64,000 nucleotides of DNA from Bin80 sp965209015 (GTDB taxonomy: Bacteria; Bacteroidota; Rhodothermia; Rhodothermales; Bin80), in contig OZ242367.1 in NCBI GenBank assembly GCA_965209015.1, forward strand, positions 1,736,001-1,800,000. The letters run 5' to 3'. Shown one piece after another: positions 46,101 through 54,514 of the stretch. The position numbers were made by a program, and so were the translations under genes. Numbering within the stretch: position 1 is the stretch's first letter; each line of letters starts with the position of its first letter. The notes beneath the pieces are model-generated. The model did not search any database, was not told where the DNA came from, and worked only from the letters and a program-made list of their open reading frames with translations.

Positions 46101-46658
46101 ACTAATGTTTTTGCCGCGGCCACAGAATCCCGAAGTATTGATGAATTTCGGGCACAATTGCGTTGGGGACCCAGTGATCAGTGGACTCTCAGAACAGAAG
46201 GAGCTATCTCAGACAAAATGAATACAAGTTCTTCGTTTACCTCTCGCGAATTCAATATTCAGACCCAGTCAATTGCGCAAGAAGTTCAGGTCTCTATCAC
46301 ATCAAATGTGAGAATATCCACTGGAATTGATTATTCTCGGAAAAATGCAAAAAGTGGGGAACCGACAACCATTTTAAAGTTTCCATCACAAGTCTCATGG
46401 AATCGGGCAGGTCGGGCAAGCATGAGTTGTCGCATTGAGTTGTCCAATGTGAGTCTTACCCAAGAGTCAACCTCAACGGGACTCGCTTTTTTTGAACTTA
46501 CAGATGGGAGAGGGGAGGGACGCTCACTTCTATGGAACTTAAATGGTTGGCTTCAACTGACTAGTGTCTTACGCGGTACAATTTCCTATTCTGGAAGAAA
46601 TCCTCAGGATGCGCCACAAATTCATACCGTACGAATGAAATTGTCCGCTACATTTTAA
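43164..46658 (+). CDS. Large outer-membrane beta-barrel protein of unknown function
   Basis: 1164 residues. A signal peptide (about 1-35, ending TSTAQ) is followed by a beta-rich periplasmic part, then a long run of alternating strands ending in a terminal aromatic (RMKLSATF), typical of outer-membrane barrels. The segment SRGILAGNNRDASIESGLRLQMSG ... TDENTPILPEGNTQRL recurs, as I remember it, in hypothetical proteins of Bacteroidota/Rhodothermota. A textbook EF-hand calcium loop (DFNGNGVVEIDE, residues 847-858) lies in the second half. It starts with TTG at 43164, overlapping the TPM stop by 11 bases; no ATG is near. No TonB plug domain is seen. Confidence 0.7.
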   Translation: MGFRKVQKFFWPLRFSSLFFGFLCVPLVCTTSTAQNLELQVDTLSGVQPFFVHPFSVPNTLIVSIKGVPLDSSEYHFDVRLRQLLIPSITRVDSVVVTYRIWDFNLPKRYSRVLESPPPIDSIPPVKVRPPSEESRPIQLRRSGSISRGILAGNNRDASIESGLRLQMSGQIAPDIYLRAALTDENTPILPEGNTQRLSEIDRVFIEIETPFSSAQLGDFQLQLNRSVFAQLNRKIQGVGITAPLPLKTLNGSLQAAAATSRGLFNTQDLQVRDGVQGPYRLQGNANEQFILVIPGSESVYLDGNLLQRGESKDYVIDYATGEITFTTNRQIKYHHRIAVEFQYRTTEFTRTLAATETTISTADRNSGSPLASLGVTFIREADGKTFDQEFGLTDTDKELLSGLGDRNAARSGATTVLYDPNAPWIHYTLRDTTIGSESFQIYLPITESTTEEVFRVEFSWVGPGMGDYIRQGQTTNGIAYSYRGPKQGDYLPIRILPKPTQQQMLNLRASFSPIRQIEMNGEWAHSFRDENRFSSFDSADDLGFSYHVRLGLSELPIGVGTTEVTLNRRHTGQNFATFDRTQPIEFIRLWNLPRDRGLVAANDETIDEASIAWNFSKMSSITGLLGQLKQPRVFNGNRGEVALILNEPKLPFINYRFIHITSDADSVAGRWIRHVAQASQSIIPQRLKLNSRLIYSQRLQNIPQGLRQDSHQHFGIVPQVELDFDRGTVSVEFDWRGEHFWTADYQLIPARRTATYSMNYNTDPQRLFQSEGRIGLQYTNYTEFFQTMQGLSSERSLVAQWSGRVQPWNRLLRLNWNYEALSEQTPVLQEIYIRTGPELGEYVWEDFNGNGVVEIDEFIPEVTEDEGEYARTLIPSDSLQAVTGLKANLNIQFDGGRRWRNPQNTWEKWFRQVSLRLRVDVQEKSKDPHPTNIYLLRQKWFRHPENSIRGTINLIHDLWLFRNHPRYGFHASWRQIRSTNVFAAATESRSIDEFRAQLRWGPSDQWTLRTEGAISDKMNTSSSFTSREFNIQTQSIAQEVQVSITSNVRISTGIDYSRKNAKSGEPTTILKFPSQVSWNRAGRASMSCRIELSNVSLTQESTSTGLAFFELTDGRGEGRSLLWNLNGWLQLTSVLRGTISYSGRNPQDAPQIHTVRMKLSATF

Positions 46659-46712
46659 TTGTGTATTCAATGATTCTTTGTAACATTCTAACAAATTTTT
46701 AGTTAAGAGCGT

Positions 46713-47348
46713 ATGTCTAAAGAAAACTTTATTTTCCGGTTCGGACTCACGGTATTGACAGCCCTGTGTATCGCTCAGCCCGCTGTTTCGCAGGATACTG
46801 AAAAACTAGAAGCACTTTTCTGGGCACGCAAAGATACTGCTCTGGCACGTTTTTCTCAGGCGGATGTGGATTTTATGACCGGCATGATTGCACATCATGC
46901 GCAGGCTTTGGTAATGTCCTCTTTTGCTGAGACCAATGATGCGAGCTCTACAGTTCAGATATTGGCCGGGCGGATCACGAATGCTCAGAATGATGAAATA
47001 CGGATCATGCAGCGGTGGCTCAGCGATCGAGAGCAGGCAGTTCCTCATATAATGATTCAAGGGAGCTCTCTCATGATTCATGGTGCTGGTGATCACTCTA
47101 TGCATATGCCAGGAATGCTCTCAGATGCACAAATGATGGAGCTTGAAGCAGCACAGGGTAAAGATTTTGACCGGCTGTTTCTTGAATACATGATCATGCA
47201 TCATGAGGGAGCCGTCCACATGGTTGAAGAATTATTCAGTACGGATGGAGCAATCACCGGTGATGCAACCTACAAATTGGCTGCCGAAATCCATGTTGAT
47301 CAACGTACCGAGATTGATCGAATGAAATTGATGCTTAAACAACTTTGA
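46713..47348 (+). CDS. DUF305 exported protein
   Basis: 211 residues with a signal peptide ending AVSQ. The DUF305 pattern is two His-rich helices: DFMTGMIAHHAQALVMS and EYMIMHHEGAVHMVEEL, within a four-helix ferritin-like arrangement that probably binds metal. The middle is rich in His and Met (MIHGAGDHSMHMPGM), which suggests copper or similar metal contact (inference). It is followed after 31 bp by an LVIVD-repeat protein with which it should form an operon. Confidence 0.85.
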   Translation: MSKENFIFRFGLTVLTALCIAQPAVSQDTEKLEALFWARKDTALARFSQADVDFMTGMIAHHAQALVMSSFAETNDASSTVQILAGRITNAQNDEIRIMQRWLSDREQAVPHIMIQGSSLMIHGAGDHSMHMPGMLSDAQMMELEAAQGKDFDRLFLEYMIMHHEGAVHMVEELFSTDGAITGDATYKLAAEIHVDQRTEIDRMKLMLKQL

Positions 47349-47379
47349 CCTTACCCTAAACCCTCAAAAGTATAGACAC

Positions 47380-49230
47380 ATGAGTATCCGATATTTGTTA
47401 ATTACTCCATTACTGGCGGTCTTGATGATCTCGCCAAATCTTGGCTTTGCTCAGCAATCAATGGTTCTTGACGATCCACGTATTGGCCTTGGAGCGGGAT
47501 TGTTTGATGCTGAGGAAGCGATATGGAATTTGCGGAAAGTGGTGTCTGTCCCTCCGCCAGAAGATTTTGTAGGTGTAACCAATAGTGATTTGGCTTTCAA
47601 AGACAACTACGTATTTCAGGGCAACTATAATGGTGTAATTATTTGGGACATATCTGATCCCACAGCCCCTGTCTTAGCAAAAGAGTATCTTTGTCCTGCT
47701 TCGCAGAGCGATGTCTCTGTATATGAAAACTTGCTGTTTGTTTCAGGAGAAGGTCTGGGGGGCCGCCTTGACTGCGGGACCCAAGGAGTAGAAGAAAGCG
47801 TCAGCCCAGATCGACTTCGGGGAATCAGGATTTTTGATATTACCGATGTGCTTAATCCCCAGTACATCCACAATGTCCAGACTTGTCGCGGGTCTCATAC
47901 ACACTCCTTGCTTAAAGACCCTCAGGATGATGAAAATGTTTATGTGTACGTATCAGGTTCTGCACCTGTCCGTCCTGAGGAAGAATTATCTGGATGCTCT
48001 GAGATGTCTCCCAGCGATGATCCAGAGTCCGTACTATTTCGAATTGAGGTTATTAAGGTACCCTTAGCGAATCCCATCGAAGCTGCCATTGTTAGTTCAC
48101 CTCGTATTTTTGAAGATTTAACTGCCCCTCCGGTACATGGACCGACGGAAGCGGAGATGGCTGAGTTTGCAGAAGCTGAGGCACGTGGGGAGTTTGTAGC
48201 ATCTTTTGGTGCAAACTATATGATCCTTCCAGATCAGTATGTCGCCTCCATGAGTGCAAGTTATTTTGAATCAGAGGGAATTACAGAGCCAACTGCTGCT
48301 GACACCAATGCATTCCGGGAAGCACTCCCCGATATAATTTCTGCGATGATGGGAGGAAATAATGACGAGAATCGTGGCCCAGATCAGTGCCACGATATCA
48401 CGTTATATCCCGAAATTGGTCTGGCAGGCGGTGCCTGTGAAGGATATGGTTTACTTTTGGATATTTCGGACCCCATCAATCCTGTCCGTATTGATGCTGT
48501 TGCGGATAGTAATTTTGCGTACTGGCACTCCGCCACGTTCAACAATGATGGTTCTTCCATTCTTTTCACCGATGAGTGGGGAGGGGGAGGAGGTCCGAAG
48601 TGTCGTGAAACCGACCCAATGGAGTGGGGCGCCAATGCCTACTTTACGATTGAAGAGGATATGACCATGCAATTTCAAAGCTACTACAAGTTGCCGGTAC
48701 CCCAAACTGAAATGGAGAACTGTGTTGCTCATAATGGTTCTTTGATACCGATTCCTGAAAGAGATATCTTTGTGCAATCTTGGTATCAGGGTGGGATCTC
48801 AATTACGGATTGGACGGATCCGTCCAATGTAATTGAAATTGCCTACCATGATCGTGGTCCAGTTTCTCCTGAGCAGATGGAGATGGGAGGGAGCTGGTCC
48901 GTCTACTGGTATAACGGATACATATACAGCAGTGAGATCGCTCGTGGTCTTGATATCTTTGAATTGGCTCCCAGTGAGTTCATCACGGAGAATGAAATTG
49001 CTGCTGCGAATACCGTGCAGTTGGGGTACAAGAATGTGCAGGGGCAACCAGCCTATGAGTGGCCTCTTTCCTTCGCTCTTGCTCGTGCACATGTTGATCG
49101 GATGGAAAGAAACCAGATGGCCCTCCCTGAGGAAATTGTATCTCTCCGTGCGGAGATTGATGAAGCAGAGCAACAGGGGGATGAAAGCGTCATCAGCCGT
49201 ATAATTGAAATGGTTCACGATCAGAATTAA
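47380..49230 (+). CDS. LVIVD-repeat beta-propeller-like exported protein
   Basis: 616 residues with a signal peptide ending GFAQ. Repeated strands of the LVIVD type are visible: VIIWDISDPTAPVLAKEY, IRIFDITDVLNPQYI, LLLDISDPINPVRIDAV and ISITDWTDPSNVIEIAY. These repeats build a surface-layer propeller-like fold of unknown role. Several cysteines (for example CGTQG, CRGSHTHS, CHDI, CEGYG) could form disulfides in the periplasm. Only 31 bp separate it from the DUF305 gene upstream, and a strong terminator follows 73 bp after its stop. Confidence 0.75.
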   Translation: MSIRYLLITPLLAVLMISPNLGFAQQSMVLDDPRIGLGAGLFDAEEAIWNLRKVVSVPPPEDFVGVTNSDLAFKDNYVFQGNYNGVIIWDISDPTAPVLAKEYLCPASQSDVSVYENLLFVSGEGLGGRLDCGTQGVEESVSPDRLRGIRIFDITDVLNPQYIHNVQTCRGSHTHSLLKDPQDDENVYVYVSGSAPVRPEEELSGCSEMSPSDDPESVLFRIEVIKVPLANPIEAAIVSSPRIFEDLTAPPVHGPTEAEMAEFAEAEARGEFVASFGANYMILPDQYVASMSASYFESEGITEPTAADTNAFREALPDIISAMMGGNNDENRGPDQCHDITLYPEIGLAGGACEGYGLLLDISDPINPVRIDAVADSNFAYWHSATFNNDGSSILFTDEWGGGGGPKCRETDPMEWGANAYFTIEEDMTMQFQSYYKLPVPQTEMENCVAHNGSLIPIPERDIFVQSWYQGGISITDWTDPSNVIEIAYHDRGPVSPEQMEMGGSWSVYWYNGYIYSSEIARGLDIFELAPSEFITENEIAAANTVQLGYKNVQGQPAYEWPLSFALARAHVDRMERNQMALPEEIVSLRAEIDEAEQQGDESVISRIIEMVHDQN

Positions 49231-49303
49231 TCACAATCAACTTATCCCTTCGCAGAAAAAAATCACGAATTGTTGTGGCTATGGTTGATTCTGCGTATAT
49301 TAG

Positions 49304-49339
49304 GCGCCGGCGGTCACTGATTGTCCGGCGCTTTTTTTT
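49304..49339 (+). terminator. Rho-independent terminator of the DUF305-LVIVD operon
   Basis: A GC-rich 7-bp stem (GCGCCGG 49304-49310 with CCGGCGC 49325-49331), a 14-nt loop and eight Ts (49332-49339). It lies just before the nucleoside permease gene. Confidence 0.9.
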
Positions 49340-49362
49340 CGTCAACTGATAAGAGATTATAG

Positions 49363-50610
49363 ATGAACAAAGGACTTGTTGCCCGGCTAAGCATCATGAT
49401 GTTTGTCCAGTACTTCATCTGGGGAGCATGGGCCCCTACCTTGGGACAATACATGAATGCCAAGGGTATTGGAGAGTGGATCCAGTTAGCTTATGCCTTG
49501 GGGCCGATCGTCTGCATAATCGGACCATTTTTCTTGGGTATGGTTGCTGATCGCTTCTTTGACTCAGAAAAATTATTAGGCATTCTCATGCTCATTGCAG
49601 GTACAGCAATGTGTGCAATGCCGTTATTTGCTGACTCTGGACTCTTCCTTCCCCTACTTGGGTTGCATGCACTGTGCTACTTTCCAACCCTCGGACTCAC
49701 CGCTTCACTGGCTTTTCACCATCTGAAAAATCAAGAGACTGAGTTCCCAATTGTTCGAGTATTCGGAACGATCGGCTGGGCTACCATTGGATTGTTCATG
49801 GGATATATTCTCAAAGCAGATGATACATCTTTGCCTCTTTTCATTGGCGGTAGAGCTGCTATATTTCTTGGCTTATACAGTTTTACGCTCCCCTATACAC
49901 CTCCTCCATCAAAGGGGCAAACCACCTCATGGAAGCAGATCGCTGGAATTGACGCATTCAATGCACTTAAGAGTAAATCATTTGTAGTATTCTTAGCAGC
50001 AGCGATGCTCATCTTTATCGCATTTGGCACATATTTTCCGTATGCGCCTCTCTACTTTTCTGCAATTCATGAAGGTTTTTTTGCGGAATCCAGCCAGTTT
50101 GCCAATCCCAGTGGAGAGATGGCATTTGGACAGGTGAGTGAGATATTTTTTATGTTATTAATTCCATTTTTCTTCCGTCGCCTTGGAGTCAAATGGATGC
50201 TCCTTCTTGGCATGCTGGCATGGGTCGCTCGTTTTGCCATCTTTGCCATTGGAGCCAGCGCGGGTGCTTATTACTTCATTCTGATTGGAATTCTTATTCA
50301 TGGAATTTGCTATGACTTCTTCTTTGTCACCGGTCAGATATATATTGATAAGAAAACTGCCCCCGAAGTCCGTGGTCAGGTACAAGGACTCTTGGTTCTC
50401 TTGACCCAGGGAATTGGGTTTTTATTAGGAACGCTGCTGAGTGGAGCTTATGTGAATACCTTCGGAGATAATGGGCAGTTAGATCTGGGAGGCTGGGGTA
50501 CATTTTGGTTCATCTTTGCTGCCGCTACATTGGTGTTTTCATTGGCATTTGTACTACTATTCAACGACAGGGTCGCAGATTACAGTAAATCTGCGGAGTC
50601 TACGAACTAA
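49363..50610 (+). CDS. Nucleoside:H+ symporter-type MFS permease
   Basis: 415 residues with about twelve membrane helices. The N-terminus (LSIMMFVQYFIWGAWAPTLGQYM) and the region RVFGTIGWATIGLFMGY are typical of the NupG/XapB nucleoside-proton symporter group of the major facilitator superfamily. It should import nucleosides across the inner membrane; other small solutes are possible because related Bacteroidota genes are often next to sugar-processing proteins, as here with the DUF1080 lipoprotein 34 bp downstream. It begins 23 bp after a terminator, so it starts a new transcription unit. Confidence 0.85.
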   Translation: MNKGLVARLSIMMFVQYFIWGAWAPTLGQYMNAKGIGEWIQLAYALGPIVCIIGPFFLGMVADRFFDSEKLLGILMLIAGTAMCAMPLFADSGLFLPLLGLHALCYFPTLGLTASLAFHHLKNQETEFPIVRVFGTIGWATIGLFMGYILKADDTSLPLFIGGRAAIFLGLYSFTLPYTPPPSKGQTTSWKQIAGIDAFNALKSKSFVVFLAAAMLIFIAFGTYFPYAPLYFSAIHEGFFAESSQFANPSGEMAFGQVSEIFFMLLIPFFFRRLGVKWMLLLGMLAWVARFAIFAIGASAGAYYFILIGILIHGICYDFFFVTGQIYIDKKTAPEVRGQVQGLLVLLTQGIGFLLGTLLSGAYVNTFGDNGQLDLGGWGTFWFIFAAATLVFSLAFVLLFNDRVADYSKSAESTN

Positions 50611-50643
50611 CCGATATAAATTCATTATTCATAATTTTATCTC

Positions 50644-51369
50644 ATGGCTACTCGAGTATTTTTTGTTATCGCACTAAGTGCGTTGCTATACACTGGTTGT
50701 AATACCTCATCGGAAGAGGGTACGTTTGACGAATTAATGGAGGAAATGGCCACCGCTGAAATTGCATGGCAGGAGCTCGGAGTCGATCAATGGCGCCGCT
50801 ATAGAGGGGAAGGACTTCCCGAAGCATGGCAGGTAGATGAGGATGGTACCCTGCACTATTCAGGAGAAGGAGAGGGTGGAGATATTATTACAACCGACCA
50901 ATTCGACAACTTTGAACTGGAGCTGGAGTGGAAAATATCACCCGGTGGCAATAGTGGAATCATGTTTAGGGTGTCTGAGGATCAAGACGCTCCCTGGCGC
51001 ACTGGACCAGAATATCAGATCTTAGACAATGATGCACATGCAGATGCACAGGAGGGATCTGATCGTCATGCGGGTGCTAATTATGACATGCATGCTCCAT
51101 CTTCTAATGTTGTTCGCCCGGCCGGAGAATGGAATCAGGCACGGATTGTTGTGGACAGAGCAAACGTTGAGCATTGGCTTAACGGGGAAATGATTGTTTC
51201 CTATGAGTTATGGAACGATGATTGGAAGGCATCCATTGAAGAGAGTAAGTGGATTGATATGCCCACTTATGGGATGAATGAGGTGGGCCATATTTGCCTT
51301 CAGGATCACAGTGATCCCGTGTGGTTTCGGAATATTCGGATCCGTCCAATCGCTACGCCCGAAGTTTAA
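50644..51369 (+). CDS. DUF1080 (3-keto-disaccharide hydrolase-like) lipoprotein
   Basis: 241 residues. A lipobox (LLYTGCN) marks a lipoprotein anchored at about Cys19. The rest is the concanavalin-like DUF1080 domain: YSGEGEGGDIITTDQFDNFELELEWKIS, GGNSGIMFRV, TGPEYQILDN, and the closing HICLQDHSDPVWFRNIRIRPI. Members of this family bind or hydrolyse carbohydrates, some acting on 3-keto-glycosides. It follows the permease by 33 bp and probably shares its transcript. Confidence 0.88.
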   Translation: MATRVFFVIALSALLYTGCNTSSEEGTFDELMEEMATAEIAWQELGVDQWRRYRGEGLPEAWQVDEDGTLHYSGEGEGGDIITTDQFDNFELELEWKISPGGNSGIMFRVSEDQDAPWRTGPEYQILDNDAHADAQEGSDRHAGANYDMHAPSSNVVRPAGEWNQARIVVDRANVEHWLNGEMIVSYELWNDDWKASIEESKWIDMPTYGMNEVGHICLQDHSDPVWFRNIRIRPIATPEV

Positions 51370-51405
51370 GTTGCAGGAATCATGACTTTCATCGAGATCT
51401 ACTCG

Positions 51406-51428
51406 TTCAGATTTTTTCTTAATCTGAA
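51406..51428. terminator. Possible bidirectional terminator hairpin
   Basis: An 8-bp perfect stem (TTCAGATT 51406-51413 with AATCTGAA 51421-51428) with a 7-nt T-rich loop between two convergent genes. No T-tract follows on either strand, so the assignment is weak. Confidence 0.35.
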
Positions 51429-51508
51429 AGGGAATCCGGTGGACTGACTGGTACGATTCGCTTGCGGGGCATAGTTGGGCCCGTTCTGATGCTATATTTT
51501 CATTAGCG

Positions 51509-53662
51509 CTACTGGGGTAGGGCAAATGCCAGATAGGAATCGCCAGACTTTGTCCCCATTTTTCCACCTCCAGCAGCAATCACTACATATTGCCTTCCAG
51601 CGACTGTATACGTAGATGGGGTTGCATATCCACCTGCGGGAAGTTTGATCTCCCACAATACCTCTCCAGTATCCTTATCAAACGCGCGAAAGAGTTCATC
51701 TTTTGTCGCAGCGATAAATATCAATCCTCCTGCGGTGATCACGGGACCACCATAGTTTTCGGTTCCAGTTTGTGGGATGCCTCTGGATGTAAGTTCAGGG
51801 AATTCTCCGAGAGGGACCGTCCATTTTATTGTACCTGTATTCAAATCAATTGCATTCAGCGTTCCCCACGGCGGCTTGACAGCCGGATACCCTTCCTGAT
51901 CAAGAAATCTGTTATATCCTGTATGTGCATAAGGGGAGCCTGCAAATGATTTGCTTAACTCTGAATCAAGTAACGAAGTTTTTTCGATTGATGTAATTTC
52001 TTCCTCACCAAAAAGGAAGTCCGTAATTGCAGATACTTGATCTGGTTCCAGAAAAGCAAATGATGGCATAAACCCAATACCATGAGTAACTTGCTCAATG
52101 ACATCCTTAGGGGTCATCTTTGCTTCTATTTTATCCAAGGCGGGCATATCACCGCCAGCAGATCCTTTAAGATCAGCCCCATGACAGCCAGCACAGAAGC
52201 GTGCATACAAACCTGAACCGGTGGTTGCTTCGTCTGGATTTAATGGGATCATAGTGAGAATCCAGGGCATTTCGTTACTGTTGATATACAGAATCCCAGT
52301 AGTTGGATCGTATCCTGCACCACCCCATTCCGCTCCTCCATCAAACCCTGGATAGATCATCGTACCCTCTATACTCGGTGGGACGAATTGTCCATCCGAG
52401 CGAATTTCACGAAAACGTTCCAATACGTAATCGTGCGATTCTTGTGATATATTCGTTATATCTTCTTCATCAAATCGCTGCCGTGCAAAGGGAGCTGGTT
52501 TTAACGGAATTAGCTGAGTAGGCCATGCCTCCTCGCCTTCCAGATCGGAAGGCGAGACATTCCGTTCTTCTATGGGAACAAGTGGGATACCGGTTTCTCG
52601 GTCAAGGAGAAAAATTTGTCCGCTTTTAGTCACCTGTGCCACCGCATCTATTCTCCGTCCTTCATGAGCAACCGAGACCAAATTAGGAGCAGCAGGCAAA
52701 TCTCGATCCCATAGATCATGACGAACGGTCTGAAAATGCCAAACTCGCTCACCGGTCATCGCATCAAGTGCTAGGATAGAATTCGCAAACAGATTTTTGC
52801 CAACTCGATTTCCACCCCAAAAGTCAAATGCGGCGGATCCTGTGGGAAGAAAGACGATCCCTCGTTTTTTGTCCAAACTCAAGCCACTCCAGGCATTTGC
52901 ACCTCCACTATATTGATAAGCCAGTGGCGGCCACGTTTCGTATCCAAACTCTCCTGGATGGGGAATCGTATGGAAGATCCATAGTATCTCTCCTGTACGA
53001 ACATCATATCCTCGAATATGACCTGGTGCGGATCGAATTCCCTCAGATAAAGATGTACCTTGGATCAATATGTGTTGATAGATAATTCCAGGGGTGCGTG
53101 CGGAGACTACTAACCCTGAAACATCACGCCCGAGTCCCTTATGCAAATCGACAGATCCCTCTTCTCCAAAAGAGTGGATTGGTTCTCCTGTCAATGCATC
53201 CAGTGCAAATAGCTTAGAACCAGCCGAGTAGAGGATCCGAGCCGCATATTCGTCGTTACCACCCCAGTAACTGACACCTCGGTTAACTCCAGGTCCCTCT
53301 TCCATAGCACCTGACTCAAACGGATCAAAGCGCCATATCTGTTCTCCAGTTGCTGCATTGAGCGCAAAAGCTTTCAATTTGGGGGAAGTGGCATAGAGGG
53401 TGGAGCCAATGATGATTGGATTACACTGAATCTGCGTACGATCGCCAATGCTGTCGGCATCCCCAGAACTGAACTTCCAGGCAAGCGAGAGATCCTTCAC
53501 ATTTGACCGATTAATCTCGTCCAATGTGGAATAATGACTGCTGGTTGCATCGCCCAGATAAACAGACCAATTCGTATAGATATCTTCGCTATCGGTTGAC
53601 TTCTCACTGACTGAGCACCCGCATAAAGCAATAGCAAAGAGAAAACAACCGACACGCTTCAT
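51509..53662 (-). CDS. PQQ-dependent dehydrogenase with inserted cytochrome c domain, lipoprotein
   Basis: 717 residues, a quinoprotein of the glucose/alcohol dehydrogenase type. A lipobox (IALCGCSVS) anchors it. PQQ-propeller repeats recur: NAATGEQIWRF, DALTGEPIHSF, DVRTGEILWIFHTIPHPGEFGYETWP, DAMTGERVWHF, and near the C-terminus DLNTGTIKWTVPLGE and DKDTGEVLWEIKLPAGG. A cytochrome c domain is inserted before the last repeats (CAGCH: Cys490, Cys493, His494; Met in GFMPSF). Electrons from sugar oxidation can thus pass within the protein. It is the last gene of a minus-strand cluster with cytochrome c, SMP-30 lactonase and a HAD hydrolase, which supports a sugar-to-lactone-to-acid pathway in the periplasm. 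The exact sugar is not determined. Confidence 0.9.
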   Translation of the reverse strand: MKRVGCFLFAIALCGCSVSEKSTDSEDIYTNWSVYLGDATSSHYSTLDEINRSNVKDLSLAWKFSSGDADSIGDRTQIQCNPIIIGSTLYATSPKLKAFALNAATGEQIWRFDPFESGAMEEGPGVNRGVSYWGGNDEYAARILYSAGSKLFALDALTGEPIHSFGEEGSVDLHKGLGRDVSGLVVSARTPGIIYQHILIQGTSLSEGIRSAPGHIRGYDVRTGEILWIFHTIPHPGEFGYETWPPLAYQYSGGANAWSGLSLDKKRGIVFLPTGSAAFDFWGGNRVGKNLFANSILALDAMTGERVWHFQTVRHDLWDRDLPAAPNLVSVAHEGRRIDAVAQVTKSGQIFLLDRETGIPLVPIEERNVSPSDLEGEEAWPTQLIPLKPAPFARQRFDEEDITNISQESHDYVLERFREIRSDGQFVPPSIEGTMIYPGFDGGAEWGGAGYDPTTGILYINSNEMPWILTMIPLNPDEATTGSGLYARFCAGCHGADLKGSAGGDMPALDKIEAKMTPKDVIEQVTHGIGFMPSFAFLEPDQVSAITDFLFGEEEITSIEKTSLLDSELSKSFAGSPYAHTGYNRFLDQEGYPAVKPPWGTLNAIDLNTGTIKWTVPLGEFPELTSRGIPQTGTENYGGPVITAGGLIFIAATKDELFRAFDKDTGEVLWEIKLPAGGYATPSTYTVAGRQYVVIAAGGGKMGTKSGDSYLAFALPQ

Positions 53663-53721
53663 TGACTTTTTTCTCAGATCATGCAGCTAAGCAGAGAGGA
53701 TATCCCAAATCGTGCTGTTAC

Positions 53722-54372
53722 TTACTGGGGGATTGGCGAGAAAGCTATTTTTAACTCTGTCTCAATTTCTGCAAGTGTGTGAAATACATGATGTGTGCCA
53801 ATCTCTTGCAGGGCATCATAGGGAAGAGTGGATGCAATTCCAAAGACGTTACATCCAGCTCGTAATGCACTAAGGACGCCATATTTCGAATCCTCAATTA
53901 CAAGACATTCAGTAGCTGACACGTCCAATCTGGATGCCCCTATAAGATATGGCTGTGGATCTGGCTTTGGACTATGAACATCCTCAACCGTTGTAACCGA
54001 TGAAAAATAGGGAGTGAATCCAAGATTCAAAAACGCTCTTTCTTGGTCAGCTTTGGTCGCGGAGGTAACTAATCCCAAGGGAAAGCCAGAATCATGAAGA
54101 AACTGGACAAGGCTTAATGCCCCTGGCATTAATTGGAGTTCGTTTGATAAGCTGGCAAAGACTTTGTGCTTCTCTTTTATGAGATTTTCCAGCGTGGAAG
54201 TACCAGTTCCATAATTTGCTGCGATATACTCATACACGCGGTCTTCCGTCCAACCCTTAAAGATCGGGGATACCGATTTGGGTACATCAATACCATACTG
54301 TCTGCAGACAATATCTTGTGCTTTTTCATGTACAGGTTCGGAGTCAACAAGGACGCCGTCCATATCGAACAA
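53722..54372 (-). CDS. HAD-superfamily hydrolase, phosphoglucomutase/phosphatase type
   Basis: About 216 residues of a HAD hydrolase: motif I FDMDGVLVDSEP, motif II LVTSATK, motif III with KPDPQPYL, motif IV VIEDSKYGVLSA. It resembles beta-phosphoglucomutases and sugar-phosphate phosphatases. The start is a problem: coding similarity continues upstream (IIKIPAAIL precedes FDMDG), but between the stop at 54406-54408 and motif I there is no ATG or GTG. Either a TTG at 54372 starts the protein without its first strand, or an ATT (54396 or 54393), preceded by AGAGG, is used. It lies between the SMP-30 and PQQ dehydrogenase genes on the same strand. Confidence 0.85.
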   Translation of the reverse strand: MFDMDGVLVDSEPVHEKAQDIVCRQYGIDVPKSVSPIFKGWTEDRVYEYIAANYGTGTSTLENLIKEKHKVFASLSNELQLMPGALSLVQFLHDSGFPLGLVTSATKADQERAFLNLGFTPYFSSVTTVEDVHSPKPDPQPYLIGASRLDVSATECLVIEDSKYGVLSALRAGCNVFGIASTLPYDALQEIGTHHVFHTLAEIETELKIAFSPIPQ

Positions 54373-54514
54373 GATGGCAGCAGGGATCTTAATAATCTGT
54401 AACCTCTACGATTAGTTTGGGAACTTAGAATGGTCGTATTGTTCCGAGTGATAAGTTGCACCCAACTCACCAGAATGGTGAGACCTCACATTGAACATGA
54501 ATCACTCGCTCTGA

